A DNA stretch of 64,000 nucleotides from Arion vulgaris (lineage: Eukaryota > Mollusca > Gastropoda > Stylommatophora > Arionidae). The position numbers and the translations under genes are program-made. This document shows positions 54,201 through 61,410 of the stretch, one piece after another (position 1 is the first letter of the stretch; each line of letters starts with the position of its first letter). The stretch spans positions 33,880,066-33,944,065 of the forward strand of contig CM036765.1 in NCBI GenBank assembly GCA_020796225.1, in the 5' to 3' direction. A model generated the notes under the pieces. That model was not told the origin of the DNA. It searched no databases and saw only the letters and a list, made by a program, of their open reading frames with translations.

Positions 54201-56938
54201 TGTTCAAGATAATTGCAGCCCATGAATGGAGCTAATCTGGCATATATGTATGGAAATTGGAAGGTTCAGTTATGACGTAGTATAGGTCAAGGTTGTGTGA
54301 CGGTGTGTAATTGTAGTGCGGAAGGGGCGATGAACAAATGTGACGTAGGACGAGCTAGTCAGAACCGGTTTTAATAGTAAATAAACACAACTCAATTTGT
54401 ACTTGGCAACCTTCGAATTGTCAATGGGGCTGCAATTATCTTGAACACCCTGTATTTCTCTCGTACCGCTATACGTTACGTAGGGTCTGGTGTGCAAGTC
54501 ATTTCTTCAAGTCAATATATTCTGACCAATATCTTCAATCTCATCTGTGGAATTGAGGTTGATATTTCTCGTCTCTCAAGAAAATTCGTTTCAGGGTTTT
54601 CAAAGGGCGCCTTTTTTTTTTCTTGAACCCTTTGCCCCCCACTTGTGATTCTTTGTCTGCTTTGTGATTCTTTGATCCTTTCTTTTCAGAGTATGTCCAA
54701 TATATCTCCATTTTCTTTCTAATAACAGTTGTTACTAGAGGCTGACCTAATGGAGCGAATTCAGGAGAAGTGATGAAATCAGAGAAATGTCTAGTTAACC
54801 ACAGTATCTCTATTCTGCGTCATAGAGAAATTATGAATAAATATATATATATCTCGTATATCGATATATATATATATACTAAACAAGCAGCTAGAAGATA
54901 TAATTGCGGCACTTGAAAAGTGGATTTATAATTGGACACATTTCAATGACACAGGAAATAAACAAATAAAGAAGTCGTGAAAAAAGTTAAAAATAAAAAG
55001 GGAATCGTTGAAGTTTAAAAAAAAAAGTGAAAAAATATTCAATTGCTTTATAAAATATAAATAGAGCTTTTTTTTAGTTTTGTTTGTTTGTTGTTTTTGC
55101 TAACTATTCGTTAACTCACAAGCTTAATTAAACTTTGAAATAATATGAAAATGATTCTTCTTCTTCTTCTTTGCCTTCGTTCTTTACGACCAATTTTAAT
55201 CACTCTTTGTGATAAGTTTGATCTTTGCCAAGAACGTGTATACGTTGCACATTGGTCTGGTAAGCCCTAAACACATAGACTTCTACATGTTTAGGACACG
55301 TGCATCCGATTTCAGCCAAACCTCCTTAGTCGCCTCTTACGACATGCGTGGCAGGTAACAGTGGTTCTATTCTGTACACCCCAAATTTGGGCCCCGGTAA
55401 CCACTCGGGCGATATATGAAAATGATTAAGGAAAGTCTTCCTAAAAGGTCTTAGCAGAACAGACCCGGTCATTATATTTCGCCTACGTACCAAACACTGC
55501 AGACTAAACATATAATTACATAGACTAGGAATAAGTCAAACAGATCTCGGTCAATGTCAACAGACGGAACAGACACTGGAGCATGTCCTGCAAGACTGTC
55601 ATCTTCTGGGTGAGCTGAGAAGCAACATGTGACTACACACAGTCGACTTAAAAACTAATCTTTGGGGAATTCTGACAAGATGAATGCTCAGTTTGTGCTC
55701 CACGGTGGATTATGCGCATGCCCAGAGATCGCCGAAGAAAAAAAAGAACTAATATTGACCAGATTAGACAAATCGGATATAGTTTTCTGAAGCAATATAA
55801 AACATATTACAAATGGTGTACAGATCATGTGCTATAAAATATTTAGATACAATTCAAGATTTAGAAGTCAATGAGTTAGTTCATTATGTAACATGTCATT
55901 CACAGAACGTCGCTCTTAACACAACTCATCTGGGAAAACCCTAGATACATAGTCAGTTTTCTGGATTTCTCCATCGTTCCATAAATTGTTTCTTAAATTT
56001 CCTATTTCCATTGTTTTTGGTTTTTCCCCTGCCACGTCTTCTGGAAACCGCGCTCTCCATTATGGCTCTCTCTAAACCAGTGTAATGCTCAGTGTGATAA
56101 AATATTTCAGTTTCCGAGACATAATATTGTTTATGAGCCAATATTTGCCGATGTTCAGTTTGTTTATTGATTACTGAACCGATTTCATAGCACTCCGAGC
56201 AGACCCATAGGTGCTCAGTCTACTCTAACAGATGTCGAAGGGTATGCATACTGATGGTTCCTATTTCTCGCTGGATAAACATACTGCTCACTCTGCCCAT
56301 TAAACACTCATTTCTATTTCTAAAACGGGTAACTTCAAACTCTTTAAATCACTGAAGGATTTAACATCGATTCTAACTGTCCTCATCTTAAAGGCATACG
56401 TGAAGAGAATATATTTCTAGTAGAATGTCTGTATTTCTTCTGTTCTTTGTCCAGAGTTTTCTAAGAATTGTTCTCGAACATTTTGTTTCACAAGATTCAA
56501 TTTTATTCTTGAATGCTTGTGCTATGGTCACGATTTACATCCACGTAATGCCGCTGGAAAACTGCATGCACTCAGACGTTTGACTTTTGTTTCCTTTATA
56601 TTTAGTTTAACAATGAAAAACGTGGCATATCCTTTACATGACGTCACCATCAATCACAGTAAACGAGTTGTTGATTTTCTAAGCACCATTTATACGTTCA
56701 GTTGTTTGCCATTGTTTTATGAAAGTTGAGGTCTATTTTTACCGTTCCCAAAAATCATCTTGGGCTGTGATCGAGCTCACTACTGCTAAGTTACAGACGT
56801 CGACTATATTTAGTAACACACAACAAAACAATAGTTACCTCTTCCATCTGATGTTGCTACCGGAGTATTTGATCTAAACAGAATTGCAGTCACCGAGGAC
56901 AGACATAGGATAAAGACGAGAGCTACAGGTCCAGTCAT
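45076..56938 (-). CDS. STC: Stanniocalcin-family secreted hormone, five coding exons, 206 aa
   Basis: Stanniocalcins are secreted glycoprotein hormones acting in calcium and phosphate homeostasis. I joined five exons by phase-compatible GT-AG junctions (phases 1,0,1,2), 621 bp including the stop. Residues 1-18 form a typical signal peptide (hydrophobic core VALVFILCLSSV). The predicted mature part has ten cysteines with spacings 9,5,7,14,24,16,14,7,38. The disulfide-bonded cysteines of vertebrate stanniocalcin have spacings 9,5,6,9,24,16,14,7,35, so six of nine are identical. The exon 2/3 junction (FSAA|GQQF) falls where the vertebrate genes also have an intron (..DTQ|GKAF). The eleventh, C-terminal cysteine that links vertebrate dimers is absent, because the protein ends FLGSLTDRFGG. 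The length is shorter than the about 247 aa of human STC1. I saw no N-X-S/T site in the short C-terminal part; one N-Q-S occurs at the start of exon 2. Confidence 0.92.
45429..45483. repeat. (TA)n and (GAA)n microsatellites in stanniocalcin-like intron 4
   Basis: ATATATATATATAGG is followed by a GAA triplet run just inside the donor of exon 4 (on the sense strand a TTC run about 10-35 nt after the donor). Confidence 0.95.
45494..45584 (-). CDS. STC: Stanniocalcin-like exon 4
   Basis: It encodes DNGFCDVLETDASVFFNVFE followed by FQDLFSRRAA. It carries one cysteine, seven residues after the last one of exon 3, as in vertebrates. The acceptor is TTTGTACAG|AT and the donor CCAA|GTGAGT, phase 2. 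The large minisatellite begins about 95 bp upstream of this acceptor on the sense strand. Confidence 0.93.
45679..48068. repeat. 2.4-kb minisatellite, ~28-34-bp unit, in stanniocalcin-like intron 3
   Basis: The consensus on plus is CATGGATGTCAGTCTTGGTG followed by ATAGTGTATAG. From about 47530 to 48060 units are regular. From 45679 to 47500 they are scrambled by frequent 1-3-base losses and ATAGT/ACA variations. I estimate roughly 80 units. Short ORFs of 'DIHTKTM' type on minus are by-products of the repeat. Confidence 0.95.
48085..48335 (-). pseudogene. LINE C-terminal fragment (WTC.KC family relic)
   Basis: The minus strand has 'EHLWVRRECCDVS', a decayed form of the EHLWTCPKC end. Block GACCCATAGGTGCTCAGTCT is shared with 56200-56220. 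Another block, AGATGTCTAAGGGTATGCAT, is shared with 56230 and 31870. Confidence 0.55.
48548..48812 (-). mobile_element. SINE family C (subfamily X) copy bounded by 47-bp direct repeats
   Basis: The body on minus matches 55165-55412: 'TCACTCTTTGTGATATG', 'ACACATGTTTAGGAC'-like block, 'TCGCCTCTTACGACATGCGT' and 'CCGGTAACCACTCAGGCG'. It is flanked by 47-bp near-identical repeats (48501-48547 and 48813-48859; 2 differences), unusually long for a retroposon target duplication. Confidence 0.8.
48897..49160 (+). repeat. SINE family C (subfamily Y) copy
   Basis: It runs from CTACTTCTGCTTCATCGAAC through 'ACAAGTAGGCCAGCACATCC' and 'TCGCCTCTTACGGCATGCCT' to 'GCGGGCCCCGGCACCA'. Confidence 0.78.
49360..49530. 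repeat. Imperfect ~55-60-bp tandem repeats
   Basis: 'AGTCCAGTTTAACAC', 'AGTTCGATTTAACAG', 'AGTCCAGTTTAACAC' and 'AGCCCGGTTTAACAA' recur with intervening 'TCTTCAGTTCCAGTG'-like blocks. There are about three to four decayed units. Confidence 0.6.
49649..49697 (+). repeat. LINE 3' tail with hairpin and (AAG)n
   Basis: ACTTCTATAAAGAAGT (5-bp stem, 6-nt loop), then AAATGGTGGAAGAGAAGAAG. The same tail ends the LINE at 7250-7535. The coding part is missing here. Confidence 0.7.
49840..50690 (-). pseudogene. LINE post-RT segment and 3' end, interrupted by SINE A
   Basis: The minus frames give 'MRISINKTDIMTFTREEKTT', 'VQDFTYIRSIFSTNGRINNE', 'FNTIFLPTLYYQCQTWTMTS' and 'RRMQGVTRRDRIRNENI'. It ends with the family 3' end near 49840. 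SINE A interrupts the 3' part at 49932-50078. Confidence 0.88.
49932..50078 (-). mobile_element. SINE family A copy with clear tRNA-like head
   Basis: On minus: GGTCCCTGTGGCTAAGTTGT (A box TGGCTAAGTTGTTA), then GTGGGTTCGAATCCGGACC (perfect B box) 35-40 nt on, then GGGGTAAAACCCGGTGCAAT and CCTTCGGCTTTAAAATC. It lacks the GCTACGGAG core present in the copies at 46-215 and 63146-63373, so it is a short subfamily. Confidence 0.85.
50768..50873. repeat. Two tandem copies of a ~53-bp unit
   Basis: CGTACACATTGATAGGACAC and 'AATAGTCCAAGTGCA' occur once in each copy. The second copy has GCAGAATG in place of GAGAAAC. It is close to stanniocalcin-like exon 3. Confidence 0.9.
51059..51188 (-). CDS. STC: Stanniocalcin-like exon 3 (three cysteines)
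   Basis: It encodes GQQFLDDAQVCLTRSLKGMY and continues to ITPCYT plus one base. 'GQQF..DAQVCL' aligns with 'GKAFVKESLKCI' of vertebrate STC1. Cysteine spacing 16 and 14 is identical to vertebrates. The donor is CTG|GTATGT. Confidence 0.94.
51318..51540 (-). pseudogene. LINE (GATGAT-tailed family) C-terminal end
   Basis: The minus strand reads 'MRGRPRRRWVQDLIDDMRMT' and 'NREFFRTAVM' with frame breaks. This is the same family as 34690-35055 and 14035-14357. It lies in stanniocalcin-like intron 2, in gene sense. Confidence 0.75.
51541..52269. other. Intronic AT-rich stretch (stanniocalcin-like intron 2)
   Basis: No repeat or coding signal is recognised apart from a short 'GGAGGCGCGGGCGTCATG' block near 51670. 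Confidence 0.45.
52270..52330 (-). repeat. LINE 3'-end fragment
   Basis: AATCCTGTTTTACCTCACAG followed by TGTCAGGACAAGAAG is the reverse of the shared LINE 3' end (compare 42070-42120). Confidence 0.55.
52340..52585 (+). repeat. Dispersed repeat R1, copy 2
   Basis: Partner of 2945-3195 with the same block order. Differences are scattered substitutions and short indels, for example in the TTATTAAACTCAACTTGTT region. Confidence 0.75.
52700..52975 (-). pseudogene. LINE post-RT and 3' region fragment
   Basis: It contains 'CACTGTATATGAATAACATT', 'AAGTTCAGTACTGATGTTGT' and 'TTGCGTAGACACATTATCTC', in the same order as 8290-8500 and 50090-50280, but with larger gaps. Confidence 0.65.
53375..53910. 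repeat. GA-rich (purine/pyrimidine-asymmetric) tract with (TA)n
   Basis: GAGAGA-rich runs on plus, punctuated by CACAGA and AAAGA words, with a TATATATA stretch near 53839-53862. On the stanniocalcin sense strand this is a CT tract starting about 40 nt after the exon 2 donor. Confidence 0.95.
53950..54110 (-). CDS. STC: Stanniocalcin-like exon 2 (five cysteines)
   Basis: It encodes AINQSCIALAEQGSCEFYTC followed by FEMRLPCGREWYILRSGQYYC and a charged helix ending FSAA. The pattern C-x8-C-x4-C-x6-C is the family N-terminal cysteine cluster. The acceptor is TGTCCAG|CT and the donor GCA|GTGAGT, phase 0. Confidence 0.93.
54196..54452. mobile_element. Mariner-type MITE (257 bp) in stanniocalcin-like intron 1
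   Basis: Termini CAGGGTGTTCAAGATAATTG and CAATTATCTTGAACACCCTG are perfect inverted repeats, extended to about 25 bp. TA dinucleotides flank both sides (54194-54195 and 54453-54454). There is no coding capacity. Its edge is about 85 bp upstream of the exon 2 acceptor. Confidence 0.92.
54519..54690 (-). pseudogene. LINE 3'-region fragment
   Basis: 'ATCTGTGGAATTGAGG', 'TCTCAAGAAAATTCG' and 'AGGGTTTTCAAAGGG' match 9147-9272 in order. There is no recognisable frame. Confidence 0.4.
54691..55164. other. Intronic AT-rich stretch with palindromic (TA)n
   Basis: ATATATATATATCTCG and CGATATATATATATATAC (about 54840-54880) form a TA-rich palindrome. Otherwise nothing recognised. Confidence 0.6.
55165..55412 (+). 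repeat. SINE family C (subfamily X), best copy
   Basis: It runs from TTCGTTCTTTACGACCAATT through TCACTCTTTGTGATAAGTTT, 'CTACATGTTTAGGACACGTG' and 'CCTTAGTCGCCTCTTACGAC' to 'GGGCCCCGGTAACCACTCGG'. The 5' end begins near a CTTCTTCTTCTTC run. Confidence 0.82.
55425..55710 (+). pseudogene. I/Jockey-group LINE C-terminal fragment
   Basis: The plus frame gives 'RTDPVIIFRLRTKHCRLNI', 'HRLGISQTDLGQCQQTEQTL' and 'EHVLQDCHLLGELRSNM'. This is homologous to the C-terminus at 35233-35770 and 39523-39850. Confidence 0.85.
55940..56150 (-). pseudogene. LINE C-terminal fragment
   Basis: The minus frame reads 'TEHYTGLERAIMESAVSRRR' and 'GRGKTKNNGNRKFKKQFMER', the basic post-RT linker of the GATGAT-tailed LINE family. 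Confidence 0.7.
56155..56410 (-). pseudogene. LINE C-terminal relic (WTC.KC family)
   Basis: It shares GACCCATAGGTGCTCAGTCT, 'GATGTCGAAGGGTATGCATA' and 'TCTCGCTGGATAAACA' with 48085-48335 and part of 31860-31990. No frame survives. Confidence 0.5.
56610..56808 (-). repeat. SINE family D copy in stanniocalcin-like intron 1
   Basis: The head on minus is GTCTGTAACTTAGCAGTAGT with GAGCTCGATCACAGCCCAAG. The body is CAATGGCAAACAACTGAACG, TAGAAAATCAACAACTCG and GATTGATGGTGACGTCATGT. It begins only about 30 bp after the exon 1 donor. Confidence 0.75.
56839..56938 (-). CDS. STC: Stanniocalcin-like exon 1 (signal peptide)
   Basis: It encodes residues 1-33, starting MTGPVALVFILCLSSVTA. The ATG is the first after the proposed transcription start. 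The open frame upstream contains no other ATG. The donor is AGAG|GTAACT, phase 1. Confidence 0.85.
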
Positions 56939-57039
56939 GATGGTTGTAGCAGTAGAATTAATTAAGAATTTCCTATGAAGGTATACACTTTCTAATATCA
57001 GATCTGGCAACTGGTCGTGTCTCCTACACTAAACGACAG

Positions 57040-57047
57040 CTTTTATA
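57040..57047 (-). promoter_or_regulatory. TATA box of the stanniocalcin-like gene
   Basis: The sense strand reads TATAAAAG within GGTATAAAAGC, about 100 bp upstream of the first ATG. An initiator-like CCAGTT with its A near 57012 lies about 35 bp downstream of the first T. The implied 5' UTR is about 75 bp and contains no ATG. Confidence 0.6.
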
Positions 57048-57293
57048 CCATGTAGATGAGTCAAGTGTTGTCAAACAACGAGTCTAGTGTGAAACATTCG
57101 TCGGAATTGTCTCTGCTAACAACAAAAGCTACAATTCATCATCAGCGTATGTATTATAAAATGAGCCAAGTTTTTAATGATTGTTCTCATGATGACACTT
57201 TGCTTCAAGTGTCAACTTATATTTTGTTTTAAAGTGAACATTTCCACTGCTCGGGCATAGAACCTGGGAAAAGGGGGTCACTTTCGAGTTGAA

Positions 57294-57402
57294 AGGACGA
57301 GTCCGTGAATGACACTTCCGACGTTAAGTTTCCACAAGTTAAGTGTAACGTCGAGTACACCAGGACGAAATGTTAACGAAATGCGTTTCGCTATTGTAAC
57401 CA
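57294..57402. other. Nested-hairpin segment upstream of the stanniocalcin-like promoter
   Basis: It contains CGACGTTA and its complement TAACGTCG about 20 nt apart, outer GTCC/GGAC pairing, and the hairpin CGAAATGCGTTTCG. The pattern GACGA-GTCC...GGAC-GAAA loosely recalls a hammerhead core, but two core bases differ and helices I and III are not evident. Function unknown. Confidence 0.3.
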
Positions 57403-57419
57403 GTGTTAATAAAAGAAGG

Positions 57420-57860
57420 CTCTTTATTGCGTAGAAGTTAGATACTCATCTCTCGTGCCAAAGGTAGCAGGTTCGCTGCCTCGTGGAGCAATCTGGATAT
57501 TTTTGCAGATATCTCTGATCTCAGTGTAGGTGATATCATGTTACAAGTCTTATCAGAGACGGACGATAAAACGTAGGTCCCATGTTCAAGTAGAGCACGT
57601 AAAAGAATCATTGGCAGTTCAAAATCCAGAAGAACAGGCTGGAAAACCGCTGTCATGAGCAAAATTCATTAGAAAATATTAAAAATAAAATTCCTACAAA
57701 ATTATCTTCACCATCTTCAAAATTACATCGGGGACCCTTGCCAGTACTACGGAGTTCGTGCACTGCAGCTGAGATCTTCCTGTGTAAGAAAGAGAACGGA
57801 TCACACATGGTTACTTCCCGAAGTACAATGATGATGGTCCTATCAATTATTCAATCAATC
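57420..57860 (+). mobile_element. SINE family B, near-complete copy
   Basis: A tRNA-like head with B box GCAGGTTCGCTGCCTC is followed by the body 'GATCTCAGTGTAGGTGATAT', 'GAGACGGACGATAAAACGTA', the core 'CTACGGAGTTCGTGCACTGC' and 3' end 'GATGATGGTCCTATCAATTA' with CAATCAATCAAT. It has the same structure as the minus copy at 32159-32587. Confidence 0.85.
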
Positions 57861-57959
57861 AATAAAGAAGGCAAAATAATAACAGTATAGTAATGTGCAA
57901 GGCGTAGTTACAGAACGTTTAATGGGGCTAACCATCACACACCCCCTTACTATCTCTCC

Positions 57960-58400
57960 CTTACTATCTCTGAGGAGTGGATTCTATCATGTTCTGAGGT
58001 ACAGAATGACAATTTGTTATAATTTGCTAACATTTTGGTAGTCATCCTGTGTTAGTATTGATGACTTTCTGATTGATTTACTTATTCTCTTTTTTTGGTG
58101 ACAGGACAGGTGACCTGTAGTTTCGGCTGCTCTCTACAGCACATTCCTTGGACAAAGTGTCACATTTTCTCATTTGCAAATATTTCACAGTGAGATTGTA
58201 TTCATTTTTAAATGAGATTGCCCTTTGTGCACAGATCAGACAATAGGGTCTGCAAACCTGACAACTTTCTGGACTGAAATGCTTGGAGTGCTGCTCTTGC
58301 ATCTGTTAGAAATACAACAATCGTGTAGGTCATGACTTTTATGGATATTAAAAAGTGTAACGTGTCTTGTGTGGTTCTGGAGTAGGTCATGTCTACAATC
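57960..58400 (-). pseudogene. I/Jockey-group LINE RNase H relic
   Basis: The minus strand retains 'HQKKRISKSIRKSSILTQDD', equivalent to 'HQKKRMIKSIRTPQIPTQDD' at 35379-35723. Around it is a corrupted RNase H and C-terminal region. Frames are broken. Confidence 0.75.
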
Positions 58401-58902
58401 TGTGACTCAAGTATATAAACAAACACAGAAAGAGAAGCATATATTCATCATACATATCTCTTGTCAACCAGACTCTCTAGTATCTCTTAAGCTGCGGTTA
58501 TAGTGCATACACTTATATAACTAATTGACCTGGATTCTGAACGAGTAGATAATACTTTTGTGTGTGTCTTGTATGGCCGACACACCCTGATATATATATA
58601 TATATCTGAAACCAAAGAAACTTGTGTTAAAGTTGAAAGTTGCATGTCTAAGGTTAATGATTGAGTTATTGTAAAAACCATCATTATTGCCAGTGCCGGA
58701 TTAGGCTAGCGCGGGGCCCGTAGCAAATTTTAGCGCGGGCCCTAGGTTTTATATGATAATAAAATAAAACACAACTTTTACAAACAAACTTGTCTCAATT
58801 TAATGTGAGCAAATTTAGAGATAATACTAGACAAATCAATTTCTCTAAGTAAATTACATTCAATGTTCATTAAGGTGAGGTTATTTAGACGATCTTGTCC
58901 CA

Positions 58903-59202
58903 TCATGTTCCTGAACTCACTTTTATACGCTTTAATGTCGAAAAAAAACGTTCTCCGCTGCAGTTAGTAATCATTAAAGACAAGTAAATTCGTAAGACTA
59001 TTTGTACATTTGGGAAACACGATTCTAATGAATTTTCCATTATAAATTTATAAAATTGCAGTTCAAGAGCCTCATGCTTTTCGCTGTTAATAGCAGCAGC
59101 TACATAAGTTTTCAGAAGTTCAGCGATCTGCACAAGTTCGTCACCTAGGCTTTCTTCCAAATCCTCTTGGTAAGAGCTGACAATATTTGGAGTTCTTTTC
59201 AA
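58903..59202 (-). pseudogene. hAT transposase C-terminal dimerisation domain (copy 2)
   Basis: It contains 'SSYQEDLEESLGDELVQIAE', 'AAINSEKHEALELQFYKFIM' and 'FPNVQIVLRIYLSLMITNCS' with 'GERFFSTLKRIK'. It is uninterrupted by the LINE present in copy 1. Confidence 0.92.
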
Positions 59203-59592
59203 GATCTTCTGCTGTAATAGATTTTAACTGCCGGAGTATTCCAAATACACCAGTTACTCTATGGTACAGCCTAAATCAATAACTTTGCAAACAAAACAGA
59301 ACAGTTGTCCTTTAGTTTCTGTATAACACAACCAATCTCTCACGTGAGTTTTGTTTGTTGGTGTATGTGTGTATGTGAAAAACGACTTTCGACAAAATCG
59401 TGAATCGTTTTCTTTATCGTATGTTTTTTTTTTTTTTTTTTAGACATGAAGTCATGAAGTCACTGTTCATATGTTGTACTTTGCTACTTTCTTTCACAAT
59501 CCAATAATCTCGATTGAAGTTGTTTTACCATTCACCAATATCATTGGAGTACATTTTACTTTCGTTGTGTTTTTGGCTTGTAGAAGATGTTG

Positions 59593-59847
59593 CTACATTG
59601 GAAGCATGTGCTGTGCTTTCTGCCTCTCTTGGCTTGAAGATGATATGGCTAAATTGGGAGAACTTGCTGTACATTCGACTTCAGTTTGTCTTGTGAAAAA
59701 TGTGGCTAAATCGTGAAGAGTTGCTGATCTTAATGATAATATTGGTAATGATGATTCTTCTATAGCACTGCTTTCATCTACTACACAGTGGGACACGTCT
59801 TCTGTATTTTCTGCTTCGATTTCGTTGGATTCAGCACCATCACACAC
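59593..59847 (-). pseudogene. hAT transposase N-terminal acidic fragment (copy 2)
   Basis: An acidic/serine-rich frame (GAESNEIEAENTEDVSHC and onwards) paralogous to 39056-39433. It is frameshifted at its start relative to copy 1. The TTF-finger words follow near 59270-59340. Confidence 0.85.
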
Positions 59848-60018
59848 GACATTTAAAAATTCAGACAGCTTACGTGTTTTTGATATAACATCTGGTTATT
59901 TTTTCCATTTTCATCTCTGTCACATAGGCGCGGGGGCCCCTAGAAGCGCGGGGCCCGTAGCATTTGCTACTTCTGCTACTAGGCTAATCCGGCCCTGATT
60001 ATTGCACGTTAGTAAACA

Positions 60019-60300
60019 GCATGTGTGCTCCGATCTCTTTCTTATACAGGATTATCTCAGTGACAGTGCGTGAACTGCACAGCACCTGCCAGGTTCTCGA
60101 TGTAGTTTTGAGGATGGTTAAACTTTTGTAGGAATTAGACAAAATAATTGAGATTATTTTTTCCCGGACAGCAGTTTTCTAGTCTACTGGTAGCGATTTC
60201 ATAATTGCCCTGTGTTCTTTGAACACGGGACAAATATTCTATCGTATGTCTCCGATATAACTATAGATACTTAATTTCACCTACACTGAGATCAGGATTC
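60019..60300 (-). repeat. SINE family B body, diverged copy
   Basis: 'ATGTGTGCTCCGATCTCTTT', 'CAGGTTCTCGATGTAGTTTT', 'GAACACGGGACAAATATTCT' and 'CACCTACACTGAGATCAGG' keep family order. The head is absent. Confidence 0.75.
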
Positions 60301-60726
60301 AACGAAAAAAGTCAGATAATCGGTATATAAGTATTTTCGGAATGTGAGGCGAGCAGGCTAGCTCAATACCATATACACTTCTCTCCCCTTCCTTCACAAT
60401 GAGGCTCTGTTAAATAATGTTTTAATGCCCTATACAATAAACAACAAAATAATACTGTTATAAAACAAGTGCTTTCAGAAACGAAAACAAAAGTTACACA
60501 TTTGCGTCTTGAAATAACATTTATATACGTATATCCGGTGTCATCTCGAGTTTATGCAGATGTAGAACAGAGATTAAGTGGAGGGAAGGGTTCATTAGAC
60601 AGTTGTTCAGGCCAGGAACAATCCGTCTTTGTGCATTCAACAACGGGTTCGAGTGACCTCTAAGTGTTACAACTTTAAAAACAAAACCAATATGAAACAA
60701 AGTCTGATCGCACTTCATTTCTGGAC

Positions 60727-61140
60727 GTATTTGTCTCTGTATCTTACTCTTTGCACCTAGTTTATCCTGCAGACTATAATACATTTGTCTCTGTATCTTA
60801 CTCTTTGCACCTAGTTTATCCTGCAGACTATAATACATTTGTCGATGATATCATCTCTGAGTGTTGCTTTTTGCATCTAGTTTATACTGCAACCTATAAT
60901 ACATTTGTCTCTGTATCTTACTCTTTGCACCTAGTTTATCCTGCAGACTATAATACATTTGTCGATGATATCATCTCTGAGTGTTGCTTTTTGCATCTAG
61001 TTTATACTGCAACCTATAATACATTTGTCTCTGTATCTTACTCTTTGCACCTAGTTTATCCTGCAGACTATAATACATTTGTCGATGATATCATCTCTGA
61101 GTGTTGCTTTTTGCACCTAGTTTATACTGCAGACTGCCAG
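60727..61140. repeat. 120-bp composite tandem repeat (54 + 66 bp sub-units)
   Basis: Three and a half units. Each has a 54-bp part (ACATTTGTCTCTGTATCTTA..) and a related 66-bp part (ACATTTGTCGATGATATCAT..), both containing a TAGTTTATnCTGCA block. The period is 40 codons, which keeps a plus frame open for 130 aa by chance. Confidence 0.95.
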
Positions 61141-61410
61141 TGATCTAAGCAAAAAAGTAATTGTTTTAAAATCTTGTCCGATCAGAAATCGACCTATACG
61201 CAGACATGGAGCTGTTTATTGGATGTGATGACACAGCTGTAGTTTACCAAATTGTAAATGGAAAAACACACTGGCAACAGATAAAGTGGACTCTGACTGA
61301 GCCACATAATCCAAAACACAATTTGATCAAATAAGAAGAACATATAACTATGCCACACACATGCCTCACTGGAACCATGAAATCAATTTCTATAGAGATA
61401 CTGAAAACCC

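Larger units (their letters stand above)
58691..59997 (-). mobile_element. Non-autonomous hAT transposon, copy 2 (1307 bp)
   Basis: Perfect 8-bp target duplications ATTATTGC (58683-58690 and 59998-60005). Termini CAGTGCCGGATTA and TAATCCGGCCCTG with GCGCGGGGCCCGTAGC subterminal motifs. The internal layout is the same as copy 1, including the same junction where the transposase core is missing. Confidence 0.95.

Noticed and set aside
57294..57375. Intact hammerhead ribozyme
   Set aside because: Two of seven CUGANGA core bases differ and helices I and III cannot be formed convincingly. Kept only as a structured segment.
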